Shown in pieces: positions 34,837 to 42,496 of a stretch of DNA of 64,000 nucleotides. Made by a program: the position numbers and the translations under genes. Below the pieces are notes generated by a model. The model was not told where the DNA came from and searched no databases. It saw only the letters and a program-made list of their open reading frames with translations. The DNA comes from Flavobacterium sp. TAB 87 (GTDB lineage: Bacteria > Bacteroidota > Bacteroidia > Flavobacteriales > Flavobacteriaceae). The stretch covers positions 682,001 through 746,000 of the forward strand of contig NZ_LLWK01000038.1 of assembly GCF_001529295.1 (NCBI RefSeq), given 5' to 3'. How positions within the stretch are numbered: the stretch's first letter is position 1; every line of letters starts with the position of its first letter.

Positions 34837-36474
34837 ATGTACAACAAAGGTCTATTTGCAAATTGGGTTCCCAAACCAGTACAATTGCTATTGATTGTCT
34901 TTTTTTTATTGCCAATTTTAGTTATTAGTGGAGTGTATACTGGGAATTTAAGTTATATGTCTGGCGATTTAGGAACGAACAATGAGTGGTTGGTTTTTGC
35001 TAATTACGCGGGAATCGTTGGTATGGGAGTGAGTATGCCTGTAATTTTCCGCTTTAAAATGGCTTTTCATACCAAGTATTTAATGCTGCGTACGTTCTTA
35101 ATTCTAGCGTTATTGTCCTTTGCTATCGGAACTACCGATAGTAATTTTGTAATTGTAGCGTGCTCCTTTTTCATCGGGTTTTTTAAAATGTTTGCCATGA
35201 TGGAGGTTGTTTTGCCGACGATGTTTATAATTAGTCCAACTGGCAATCGACCAAAATTTTATTCCATTTTTTATCCGCTAGCGATCATTATTCCGCAGGT
35301 GGCTGGATATCTTTTAACAAAAGTAGGGTTTTTTACTTTTTGGCAAAATGCTAGTTTTATAATGGCTATGATCATGTTAGTTTGTGCATTATTGGCAACC
35401 ATTTTTATGCACAACCAACGCTACGATCGAAAAGTACCATTATATTACATCGATTGGATGGGAATGTTCGTTTACGCGACGGTATTTCTGGCAATGGCTT
35501 ATTTTATAGCGTTTGCCAAACAGCAAAATTATTTTAGATCCGATGCAATTGTGACGGCTACTTTTATCGTAATTATTGGAATTATCATTTTTCAAATGCG
35601 CCAAAAACTTATTAAAAGACCTTTTGTAGATTTTAGAGCCTTGAATAAATATAACGTTATTCATGGCGTTATGATGCTTTTTATGTTGGGTTTTTTGTTA
35701 GCAGGAAGTTCGCTGCAAAGCAGAATAACTAGGGGAGTTTTAGGATTTAGCACCATTACAGACAACTCCTATAACCTCTGGATGATTCCCGGTATTCTAG
35801 TTGCGAGTGCTTTTAGTTTAAAATGGTTAACCAAGGAAAAGTCTATAAAAACATACATTATTATCGGATTTACGGCCTTTATGTTCTATTATGTATTTAT
35901 GTATTTTTTGATCTCACCGAATGTGAGCTACAATCAATTAATTTTTCCAAATGTCATTCGTGGTTTTGCTATGACCATTTTATTTATAGGCATTTGGTTG
36001 TATGCACTGAGTAATTTATCAGTAGATGCGATGTTGGGAGTGGCTGCGATTTTAATTATAACTAGAACAATGCTCGGACCAGGTGTGTGGAGTGTTCTTT
36101 TAAATTATATCGATGGATTTTACCAAGTAGAGTCACTAAATAACATTGCAGGAAAGATGGATGCTTCGGCTTATTCAAAAAGTACGGCCATGCAATTGTA
36201 TCGAAATGTCAAAATAAATACCTTGATTAATGCAACCCAAAGACTGTATGGTTTTATGATTTTAATGGCGAGCGTTATTTTAGTTTACATTACTTTTTTA
36301 AATTTTGAAGGTTTGGGAAAACGAAAACTAATTTCATTTCGAAAGCGATTCAGACGAAAAAATAAACAAAGTGGTGAAGAGGATGACTTTCAATTAGAGG
36401 AAGAAGTAGGAGTTAATGCTGAAATAGAAGTACAGAAAACCGAGACGGAAAGTATCAGTGGAGCAGCGATTTAA
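34837..36474 (+). CDS. MFS efflux transporter (EmrB-like)
   Basis: A 545-residue inner membrane protein with about 12-14 predicted helices. It lies directly after an EmrA-type adaptor and so is the likely pump of a tripartite drug or toxic-compound exporter. Classic MFS cytoplasmic motifs are weak here, and the sequence resembles the divergent Bacteroidota MFS group found beside HlyD genes. The last 60 residues form a charged cytoplasmic tail, basic (KRKLISFRKRFRRKNK) then strongly acidic (EEDDFQLEEEVG). Substrates cannot be inferred. Confidence 0.85.
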   Translation: MYNKGLFANWVPKPVQLLLIVFFLLPILVISGVYTGNLSYMSGDLGTNNEWLVFANYAGIVGMGVSMPVIFRFKMAFHTKYLMLRTFLILALLSFAIGTTDSNFVIVACSFFIGFFKMFAMMEVVLPTMFIISPTGNRPKFYSIFYPLAIIIPQVAGYLLTKVGFFTFWQNASFIMAMIMLVCALLATIFMHNQRYDRKVPLYYIDWMGMFVYATVFLAMAYFIAFAKQQNYFRSDAIVTATFIVIIGIIIFQMRQKLIKRPFVDFRALNKYNVIHGVMMLFMLGFLLAGSSLQSRITRGVLGFSTITDNSYNLWMIPGILVASAFSLKWLTKEKSIKTYIIIGFTAFMFYYVFMYFLISPNVSYNQLIFPNVIRGFAMTILFIGIWLYALSNLSVDAMLGVAAILIITRTMLGPGVWSVLLNYIDGFYQVESLNNIAGKMDASAYSKSTAMQLYRNVKINTLINATQRLYGFMILMASVILVYITFLNFEGLGKRKLISFRKRFRRKNKQSGEEDDFQLEEEVGVNAEIEVQKTETESISGAAI

Positions 36475-36610
36475 ATTTGTTAGGAATATATAAGAAGATT
36501 TGGACTTGTAGAGAATGTATTCACAACGTTTTTCGGAAGATGTACATTTAAAACTATTTTACATCAGATAACAAATGTCATAATTTTTTTCGAAAATAGT
36601 AATGGACTAA

Positions 36611-36643
36611 TTTGTCCGCTACTATAATTATTACTTACCTTTG
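36611..36643 (+). promoter_or_regulatory. Candidate promoter of the Rrf2/oxidase locus
   Basis: TTTG (36611-36614) and TACCTTTG (36636-36643) are 21 bases apart, within the 17-23 base range reported for flavobacterial promoters. The start codon of the Rrf2 gene is 20 bases further on. Confidence 0.55.
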
Positions 36644-36662
36644 AGAGAAAGAAAAATTAAAT

Positions 36663-37097
36663 ATGTTTTCAAAAGCCTGCGAATACGGAATTAGAGCCTC
36701 TATTTACATTGCAGAACAAACGTTGTTAAGTCGCAAAGTAAGTTTAAAAGAAGTTGCGGCTGCCATAGAATCTCCAGTAGCTTACACTTCAAAAATACTG
36801 CAGTTACTGGTGCGAAACAATACTATTAATTCAGATAAAGGTCCCAAAGGTGGATTTTATATGGATCAGGAGGAGCTGCCTAAACTAAAGTTGAGCGACA
36901 TAGTTTCGACTATTGATGGCAATACTATCTACGTGGGATGTGGCTTGGGTTTAAGTAGATGTAATGAAAATAAACCGTGCTCTTTGCACAGTCAATTTAA
37001 AGTGATAAGAGACGAACTAAGACACATGCTTGAAAAAACTACTATAAAATCATTAGCCGAAGATCTAGATAAAGGATTGGCTTTTTTAAAACATTAA
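36663..37097 (+). CDS. Rrf2 family regulator with three-Cys cluster motif
   Basis: A 144-residue winged-helix regulator of the Rrf2 family (IscR, NsrR, RsrR). The N-terminal FSKACEYGIRASIYIAE and the GPKGGFYM wing are typical. Three cysteines, C93-x6-C100-x5-C106, match the region that holds an Fe-S cluster in IscR and NsrR, though the spacing is not exactly either. Such proteins sense iron-sulfur status, NO or redox state. It lies 49 bases upstream of the oxidase genes on the same strand and probably controls them and itself. Confidence 0.9.
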   Translation: MFSKACEYGIRASIYIAEQTLLSRKVSLKEVAAAIESPVAYTSKILQLLVRNNTINSDKGPKGGFYMDQEELPKLKLSDIVSTIDGNTIYVGCGLGLSRCNENKPCSLHSQFKVIRDELRHMLEKTTIKSLAEDLDKGLAFLKH

Positions 37098-37146
37098 CAA
37101 TAATTTTCTTAAATTGTAGATTGTAATATCCAACATAAATAAAAAG

Positions 37147-38910
37147 ATGGAAACCAAAAACATATTTAGCGAGTCCGGAATCATTATTACCATAATTCTT
37201 ATTTCAATTCCCTTAATAATTGCTTCAATTATTTTAATCATAAAAGCTTATGCCATACTTGATAAATATCTTAAAAAGAAAAAATTAGAAAAATTTAATG
37301 AATACCTCAAAGGGTTAGATCCTGAAGAAGTAAAAAAATTAGAGATTCGAAAGCGAGAATTGGAATTTGCACTTACCAACGCTGAATTAGGTGGAGTTTC
37401 GCCTGCAGTTGACAATAAGGGATTAATCAACAATGTTAATGAAGTTGAAGGTTTTCGTTTCATCGAACAAAAAAGAAAAAGTCAGCCACGCCCCTACATC
37501 GGTACAGAATTGACAAACTTAATTTTATGGTATTTAGGATGTGCTACTTTTTGGTTACTATTTGGAACAACAATCGGGGAATATTTGGGCATAAAATTCG
37601 TAGCTCCCGATGTTGATCATTACAGCTGGCTTAGTTTTGGTCGCCTAAGACCCGTTCACACCAATGCCGTTTTTTGGGGTTGGGCATCTTTAGCAATGAT
37701 TGGATTAGGGTATTATGTGGTGCCGAGAGTTAGCAATACGCCAATCAATAGCGTGAAAACAGGATATTATTCGCTTATTCTTATCAACGCTTCCGTTATT
37801 ATTGGGACTATTTGTTTGATGGCCGGTATCAATAATGGTGGTGGTGAATACAGAGAATATATTTGGCCGGTAATGGCATTGTTTGGTGTTGGAGTTTTCA
37901 TAACATTACTCAATTATGTAAAAACAGTTGCTAAAAAAACGACTAAAGAAATTTATGTTTCCAACTGGTATATTGTTGCCGCAATGATGTATGTATTGGT
38001 TATTGCAATTGTGGCGTATTGGCCAAGTTGGCAAAATGGACTCGGTGAAACTATCGTACAAGGATATTACATGCATCAAGGTGTAGGAATGTGGTTTATG
38101 CTTTTTACACTGGGTTTAATGTATTATTTTTTACCACAACAATTAAACAAACCCATTTATTCTTACAGCTTAGGTATTTTGGCTTTTTGGACTCAAATTT
38201 TATTTTATACATTAATTGGTACACACCACTTTATCTTTAGTGCGATACCATGGTGGTTGCAAACCGTTGCCATTGTTGGTAGTGTTGGTATGGTTATACC
38301 TGTAGTTGCGGGTACCACCAACTTTTTAATGACTTTTAAGGGTTCTTGGCATAAATTGGCAAGTAGTTATACACTCCCTTTTTATTTAATCGGAATCATA
38401 TTTTACTTTACAGGTTCATTGCAAGGAACAGCAGAAGCTTTTCGATTTACGAATTTAGTTTGGCACTTCACTGATTTTACAGTGGCACACTCGCACTTAA
38501 CGATGTACGGGATTATTTGTTTTATGCTTTGGGGTTTCATCTATACACTTGTACCAAGATTAACAGGAAAAGAGCCTTCGCAAGTACTTGTTGGTGCACA
38601 CTTTTGGTTGGCGTTAATCGGCTTGTTGTTTTATACATTTCCATTAATGTACGGTTCAACACTTCGTGGATTAATGTGGATCGAAGGAAAACCGTTTATT
38701 GACAGTGTCGAATTAATGGCGCCGTATTGGCTGTGGCGAGCAATTGGTGGATCGTTAATGTGGTTGTCTCACATTTTATTTGCTTATAATTTTTATGTGA
38801 TGATTAAAGGGAATACTGATGCTCCAATACCCACATCGGCAATCGACATATTGAGAGCTAAACAAGAATTGGATAAGCAAGAACTGGATAATCAAGGTCT
38901 AACTAATTAA
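37147..38910 (+). CDS. ccoN: Atypical cbb3-type (C-family) heme-copper oxidase catalytic subunit
   Basis: A 587-residue CcoN-like subunit. Residues 1-115 are an unusual extension: one membrane helix (about 12-36), then a charged segment. The oxidase core follows with about 12 helices. Heme ligands are H171 (RPVHTNAVFWGW), H448 and H450 (TVAHSHLTMYG); copper ligands are H310 (YYMHQGVG), H360 and H361 (GTHHFIF). Y354 lies 44 residues after H310 and six before H360, the spacing I recall for the cross-linked catalytic tyrosine of V. cholerae CcoN (H211, Y255, H261), so this is an oxygen-reductase-type centre and not a NO reductase. Typical Bacteroidota cbb3 enzymes have CcoN fused to CcoO; here they are separate genes 10 bases apart. 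Confidence 0.85.
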   Translation: METKNIFSESGIIITIILISIPLIIASIILIIKAYAILDKYLKKKKLEKFNEYLKGLDPEEVKKLEIRKRELEFALTNAELGGVSPAVDNKGLINNVNEVEGFRFIEQKRKSQPRPYIGTELTNLILWYLGCATFWLLFGTTIGEYLGIKFVAPDVDHYSWLSFGRLRPVHTNAVFWGWASLAMIGLGYYVVPRVSNTPINSVKTGYYSLILINASVIIGTICLMAGINNGGGEYREYIWPVMALFGVGVFITLLNYVKTVAKKTTKEIYVSNWYIVAAMMYVLVIAIVAYWPSWQNGLGETIVQGYYMHQGVGMWFMLFTLGLMYYFLPQQLNKPIYSYSLGILAFWTQILFYTLIGTHHFIFSAIPWWLQTVAIVGSVGMVIPVVAGTTNFLMTFKGSWHKLASSYTLPFYLIGIIFYFTGSLQGTAEAFRFTNLVWHFTDFTVAHSHLTMYGIICFMLWGFIYTLVPRLTGKEPSQVLVGAHFWLALIGLLFYTFPLMYGSTLRGLMWIEGKPFIDSVELMAPYWLWRAIGGSLMWLSHILFAYNFYVMIKGNTDAPIPTSAIDILRAKQELDKQELDNQGLTN

Positions 38911-38920
38911 CATATACGAA

Positions 38921-39913
38921 ATGGATTTTTTCGACAATCATAAAAAACTATTCTTAACCGCCTTGGGGTTATTTGTCATTTTAACTCTTGCAGTGGCTAT
39001 TTTTCCTGCGATAAGCAACCAAATAAATAATGCGACTTTACCCAATTACGAACCTTTAAGTGTAGACGCACAGCAAGGAAAACTAATTTACATTAGTAAC
39101 GGATGTGTGGCATGCCATACCCAACAAGTTCGAAATGTAGATATGGATAAAGTTTGGGGGAAAAGACCAGGAATTGCTGCTGATTATGCAGCAAATACCA
39201 GAACCGATTTTTGGAGAAATACTGCTACTCTGATGGGGACGGAACGAACAGGGCCCGATTTAACAAATATTGGTACGCGCCAACCGAGCATGGCTTGGAA
39301 TTTATTGCATTTATACCAACCAAGAGCTGTGGTAGAAAAATCGATTATGCCAGCATATCCTTGGCTTTTTGAAGTTAAAAATGAAGTTGGAAAAGATGAG
39401 ATTGAGGTTATTGTTCCTGATGAATTTAGAGTAGGAATTACAGGTAAAATTGTTGCATCTAAAGAAGCGGTTCAGTTAGTAAACTATTTGCAAAGTTTAA
39501 AGCAAACAGAATTGCCAGACGGTAAAGTGCCTATGGAGTTTTTATATAAGAAGAAAGAAGTTCCGGTGGCAGCAGCGGGAGCAGCAGCAAATCTACCAGA
39601 CGGCGGAGCGCTTTATACACAAAATTGTGTTGCCTGTCATCAAGCGAATGGAGAAGGATTGAAAGGTGCATTCCCGCCACTAAAAGGAAGTCCTGTAGTT
39701 TTAGGTGAAGATCTCGAACTGTACGTAAATATTATTATGCAAGGCTACGATGCTCGACCAGAGTATGCAGCAATGAATGCGGTCGGAAAAGACAATAATC
39801 TGACACCCGAAGAAGTAACTGCGATTATAAATCACGAAAAAACCAGTTGGGGTAATGCTGCAAAACCAGTTACTGCGGAAGAAGTTAAAAAATTAATGGA
39901 TTTAATTAAATAA
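38921..39913 (+). CDS. CcoO-like cytochrome c fused to a second cytochrome c domain
   Basis: A 330-residue membrane-anchored cytochrome. One N-terminal helix (about 10-30) is followed by a CcoO-type domain with the heme site GCVACHTQQVR (61-71) and the axial Met in SIMPAYPW (M143). A linker rich in Ala and Lys leads to a class I cytochrome c domain with a second CVACH site (236-240) and a likely axial Met at 275. This merges a CcoO-like and a single-heme CcoP-like domain, so the complex would carry two c-type hemes in one subunit, not the usual three over two subunits. It should pass electrons to the catalytic subunit encoded just before it. Confidence 0.88.
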   Translation: MDFFDNHKKLFLTALGLFVILTLAVAIFPAISNQINNATLPNYEPLSVDAQQGKLIYISNGCVACHTQQVRNVDMDKVWGKRPGIAADYAANTRTDFWRNTATLMGTERTGPDLTNIGTRQPSMAWNLLHLYQPRAVVEKSIMPAYPWLFEVKNEVGKDEIEVIVPDEFRVGITGKIVASKEAVQLVNYLQSLKQTELPDGKVPMEFLYKKKEVPVAAAGAAANLPDGGALYTQNCVACHQANGEGLKGAFPPLKGSPVVLGEDLELYVNIIMQGYDARPEYAAMNAVGKDNNLTPEEVTAIINHEKTSWGNAAKPVTAEEVKKLMDLIK

Positions 39914-39927
39914 TAGCGAAATATATT

Positions 39928-40173
39928 ATGATGGCAAATACAGAAATATGGTTAGAAAGTTTAATAACTAAGACACCACAAGAAGGAAGAGCTTTGGCTA
40001 TATTAATGGCACGAAAAACAATTGGCGCCATTCAATCAGATCCAGAGAAACGCAAACAGCTTCGACCTGAGTACGCTGAAGATACCGTTCAATTAATTAG
40101 TTCTGCGCAAGTTGTAGCAATTGAATTTCAAACTATTGCAAAAGCAAATAAGTACTGGAGAGATGAAAAATGA
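39928..40173 (+). CDS. Small hypothetical protein in the oxidase operon
   Basis: An 81-residue soluble, helical, charged protein with no signal peptide, membrane segment or cysteine. I do not recognise a family. It starts 14 bases after the cytochrome gene, and its end overlaps the next small gene by 11 bases, so it is clearly part of the operon. A role in assembly or as a cytoplasmic accessory factor is possible but is only inferred from position. Confidence 0.7.
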   Translation: MMANTEIWLESLITKTPQEGRALAILMARKTIGAIQSDPEKRKQLRPEYAEDTVQLISSAQVVAIEFQTIAKANKYWRDEK

Positions 40174-40432
40174 TATTAAATATCTCTTGACCCTAGCAGC
40201 ATTTTTTTGTATAAATGCCGTTGTGTGGGCTTGTCCTACCTGCGAAAAACAACAACCTAAAATTACACAAGGAATAACCCACGGCGGTGGTCCTGCAAGC
40301 AATTGGGATTGGGTGATTATTGCAGTAATTACATTAATCACAATCTTGACCTTAATTTTTTCATTGAAATTTTTAATAAAACCAGGTGAAAAAAATACCG
40401 ATCATATTAAACAATCCATTTTAAACAATTAA
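40163..40432 (+). CDS. Small exported membrane protein with CPTC motif
   Basis: An 89-residue protein. A signal peptide (about 1-23, ending VVWA) is followed at once by CPTC, then a His/Gly-rich patch (THGGGP) and one membrane helix (about 49-72) with a Lys-rich tail. The CPTC pair next to the membrane suggests metal binding or thiol chemistry, for example in copper delivery, but no family is recognised. I chose the ATG at 40163, overlapping the previous gene by 11 bases. An earlier in-frame start (40121) adds 14 residues that spoil the signal peptide. It is four bases from the next gene. Confidence 0.7.
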   Translation: MKNDIKYLLTLAAFFCINAVVWACPTCEKQQPKITQGITHGGGPASNWDWVIIAVITLITILTLIFSLKFLIKPGEKNTDHIKQSILNN

Positions 40433-40436
40433 AACA

Positions 40437-40841
40437 ATGCACGAAGATAAAAGTAAAGTATCGCTATTTATCGATGATGATTTGCAGCCTATCGCTGAAT
40501 TGTTAGCGCCTGTTCAATTTGAATTGGATACTCGAAAACTGACCGATGGCGAGCATACCTTAAAATTGGTTAGTAAATCATCAACGGGAAGAGAAGGTAT
40601 TCGTAAAATAAAATTTATAGTCCGTAACGGACCTGCAATTGCTATCGAAGGAATATCAGAAAACGAGGTCGTTGATGGCTCAGTGCCGCTCATGATCAAT
40701 GCATACGATAAAGGAAATCAAGAGAAGTTTATCATTGAAGGAAGTGAAACTCCACAAACGGTTCCGACTTGGCTTTGGATTCTTTTGATCGCTTTTGTGG
40801 GTTGGGCAGCCTTTTATCTGGTTACTAATATTAGTTTGTAA
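40437..40841 (+). CDS. C-terminally anchored Ig-like protein in the oxidase operon
   Basis: A 134-residue protein with a soluble N-terminal part and a single C-terminal helix (about 110-130, WLWILLIAFVGWAAFYLV). The soluble part shows two Ig-like strand patterns, LDTRKLTDGEHTLKLVSK (30-47) and GSVPLMINAYDKG (81-93). No signal peptide precedes it, so it would be tail-anchored, or inserted with the N-terminus outside. No heme, copper or catalytic motif is visible. As the last gene of the operon, four bases after the CPTC protein gene, it may be a structural or assembly subunit of the oxidase. Confidence 0.7.
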   Translation: MHEDKSKVSLFIDDDLQPIAELLAPVQFELDTRKLTDGEHTLKLVSKSSTGREGIRKIKFIVRNGPAIAIEGISENEVVDGSVPLMINAYDKGNQEKFIIEGSETPQTVPTWLWILLIAFVGWAAFYLVTNISL

Positions 40842-40987
40842 AATACAGTAAGCCAATTTGATAAGGGTTTAAAAACGGGTCTGATTTCAAATATATGTAC
40901 ACTAACTTTGGTAAAGATTTTGGGACTATGTGCTCAATAAACAGAGAGATTAGGAACGTGAAATCAGCAAATAATTCTAAATCTGTT

Positions 40988-42442
40988 TTACAAAAAAGGA
41001 GACAACAGACGAACGACCTTTTCCCACAAGTGAATGTATTTAGGTCTATTCAACCAAGACTCTTTGTCTATTTGAATGGTGTATTTTAAATCATCTTCAA
41101 AAGCTGCCGTAAGTTGCGATGCAATGTTTTTACTGTATACCATTGCATTCACTTCAAAGTTGAGGTCGAAACTGCGATAATCCATATTTGCAGAACCTAT
41201 TATCGCCAGATCATCGTCGATTACCATCGTTTTAGCATGTACAAAGCCTTTATTATATTGGTAAATTTTCGCTCCATATTCGAGCAATTCGGTGTAATAC
41301 GCACTAGCTGCAGCATTTACCATTTTTGAATCAGAAATTCCCGGAATCAATACTTTTACATCCAGTCCACTCTGTATGGCAATAATCAAAGCATCCATTA
41401 AACTTTCACCTGGAATGAAATAGGGGCTTGTAATGTAAATGCTTTTTTTTGCAGAACTAATTGCTTCCAAAAGAGAATAAAATATAAGTGGTTGCGAGCT
41501 ATCAGGACCAGAAGCTGCTATTTGAACCACCTCCTCCTCAATAGTGTCGGCATGCAAAAAGTCTGGAAAATAATTTTTATTGTACGGTAATAGTGTACTG
41601 CTGCAAAAATTCCAATCGCACACAAATAGATACTGCAAGTAAGACGCCGCTTGTCCTTGTATCATTAGATGAGTATCTCGCCAGTACAGATGATTTTTAG
41701 CATTCAAATCATTTCTATACTTATCACTCATATTAATTCCACCTACAAAACCGATAGTTCCGTCAATAATAACTATTTTTCGATGATTTCTGTAGTTAAT
41801 TCTATTGGCCAAAGCATACCATTTTATTTTATAGAAAGGAGCGGTTTGTACGCCAGCTTTTTGCAGTTTTTCAACGAATAATTTCCCCAAACCGTGACTG
41901 CCAAAATCATCATACATAAAGCGTACTTCTAGACCTTCTTTTGCTTTTTTAATCAGTATTTCGGCGATTTCATTTCCAGTCTGATCATTTTCATAAATGT
42001 AATATTCAAGATGGATGTGCGATTTTGCGTTTTCTAAAGCTGTCAGTAATTCCACAAATTTTTCTTCGCCATTAATGAGAAGTTTTACTTTATTATTGGC
42101 CGTTAAAGGACTACTACCAGCACGACGTATAAACGCCGCCAATGTTTGATGCTTCTCTGGGACTAAACCAGAATTGCTTATGGCTTCGGCCTGCATGTTC
42201 ATTTTGTTACGAATTTTTAATCGCAGCGGTTCATCAATTTGTAGTTTTTTAGTGTACAGCTTTCTTTTTCGGTAATTTATACCAAATGAAAAATAAAAGA
42301 TCATACCTGCCACAGGAACAAAAATGATGAAAAGAATGTATGCCAAAGCTTTGGTGCTACTTCGAGTATCAAAAATCACTCGTAGAATCACAAAAAACAT
42401 TAAAAGTAAATAAGCCGCTTGTGCAATTAAGATCCAATCCAT
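40988..42442 (-). CDS. cls: Cardiolipin synthase (phospholipase D family)
   Basis: A 484-residue membrane enzyme that joins two phosphatidylglycerols into cardiolipin. Two N-terminal membrane helices (about 5-22 and 33-55) precede two HKD catalytic motifs: HRKIVIIDG (220-228) with GGINMSD after it, and HAKTMVIDD (402-410) with GSANMDYRS after it. Length and layout fit bacterial Cls. A 146-base gap separates it from the convergent oxidase operon; I see nothing notable in that gap. Confidence 0.93.
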   Translation of the reverse strand: MDWILIAQAAYLLLMFFVILRVIFDTRSSTKALAYILFIIFVPVAGMIFYFSFGINYRKRKLYTKKLQIDEPLRLKIRNKMNMQAEAISNSGLVPEKHQTLAAFIRRAGSSPLTANNKVKLLINGEEKFVELLTALENAKSHIHLEYYIYENDQTGNEIAEILIKKAKEGLEVRFMYDDFGSHGLGKLFVEKLQKAGVQTAPFYKIKWYALANRINYRNHRKIVIIDGTIGFVGGINMSDKYRNDLNAKNHLYWRDTHLMIQGQAASYLQYLFVCDWNFCSSTLLPYNKNYFPDFLHADTIEEEVVQIAASGPDSSQPLIFYSLLEAISSAKKSIYITSPYFIPGESLMDALIIAIQSGLDVKVLIPGISDSKMVNAAASAYYTELLEYGAKIYQYNKGFVHAKTMVIDDDLAIIGSANMDYRSFDLNFEVNAMVYSKNIASQLTAAFEDDLKYTIQIDKESWLNRPKYIHLWEKVVRLLSPFL

Positions 42443-42496
42443 ATTTTTTTTTAAATCAGAGTTTTTATCTGATGTTTATTTATATTTTTTTAAAAC

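Noticed and set aside
37147-38910. Nitric oxide reductase (NorB) reading of the heme-copper subunit
   Set aside because: Y354 sits 44 residues after H310 and six before H360, the spacing of the catalytic tyrosine in C-family oxygen reductases. The neighbouring cytochrome has the CcoO-type CHTQQVR motif, and no NorC, NorD or NorQ gene is present.
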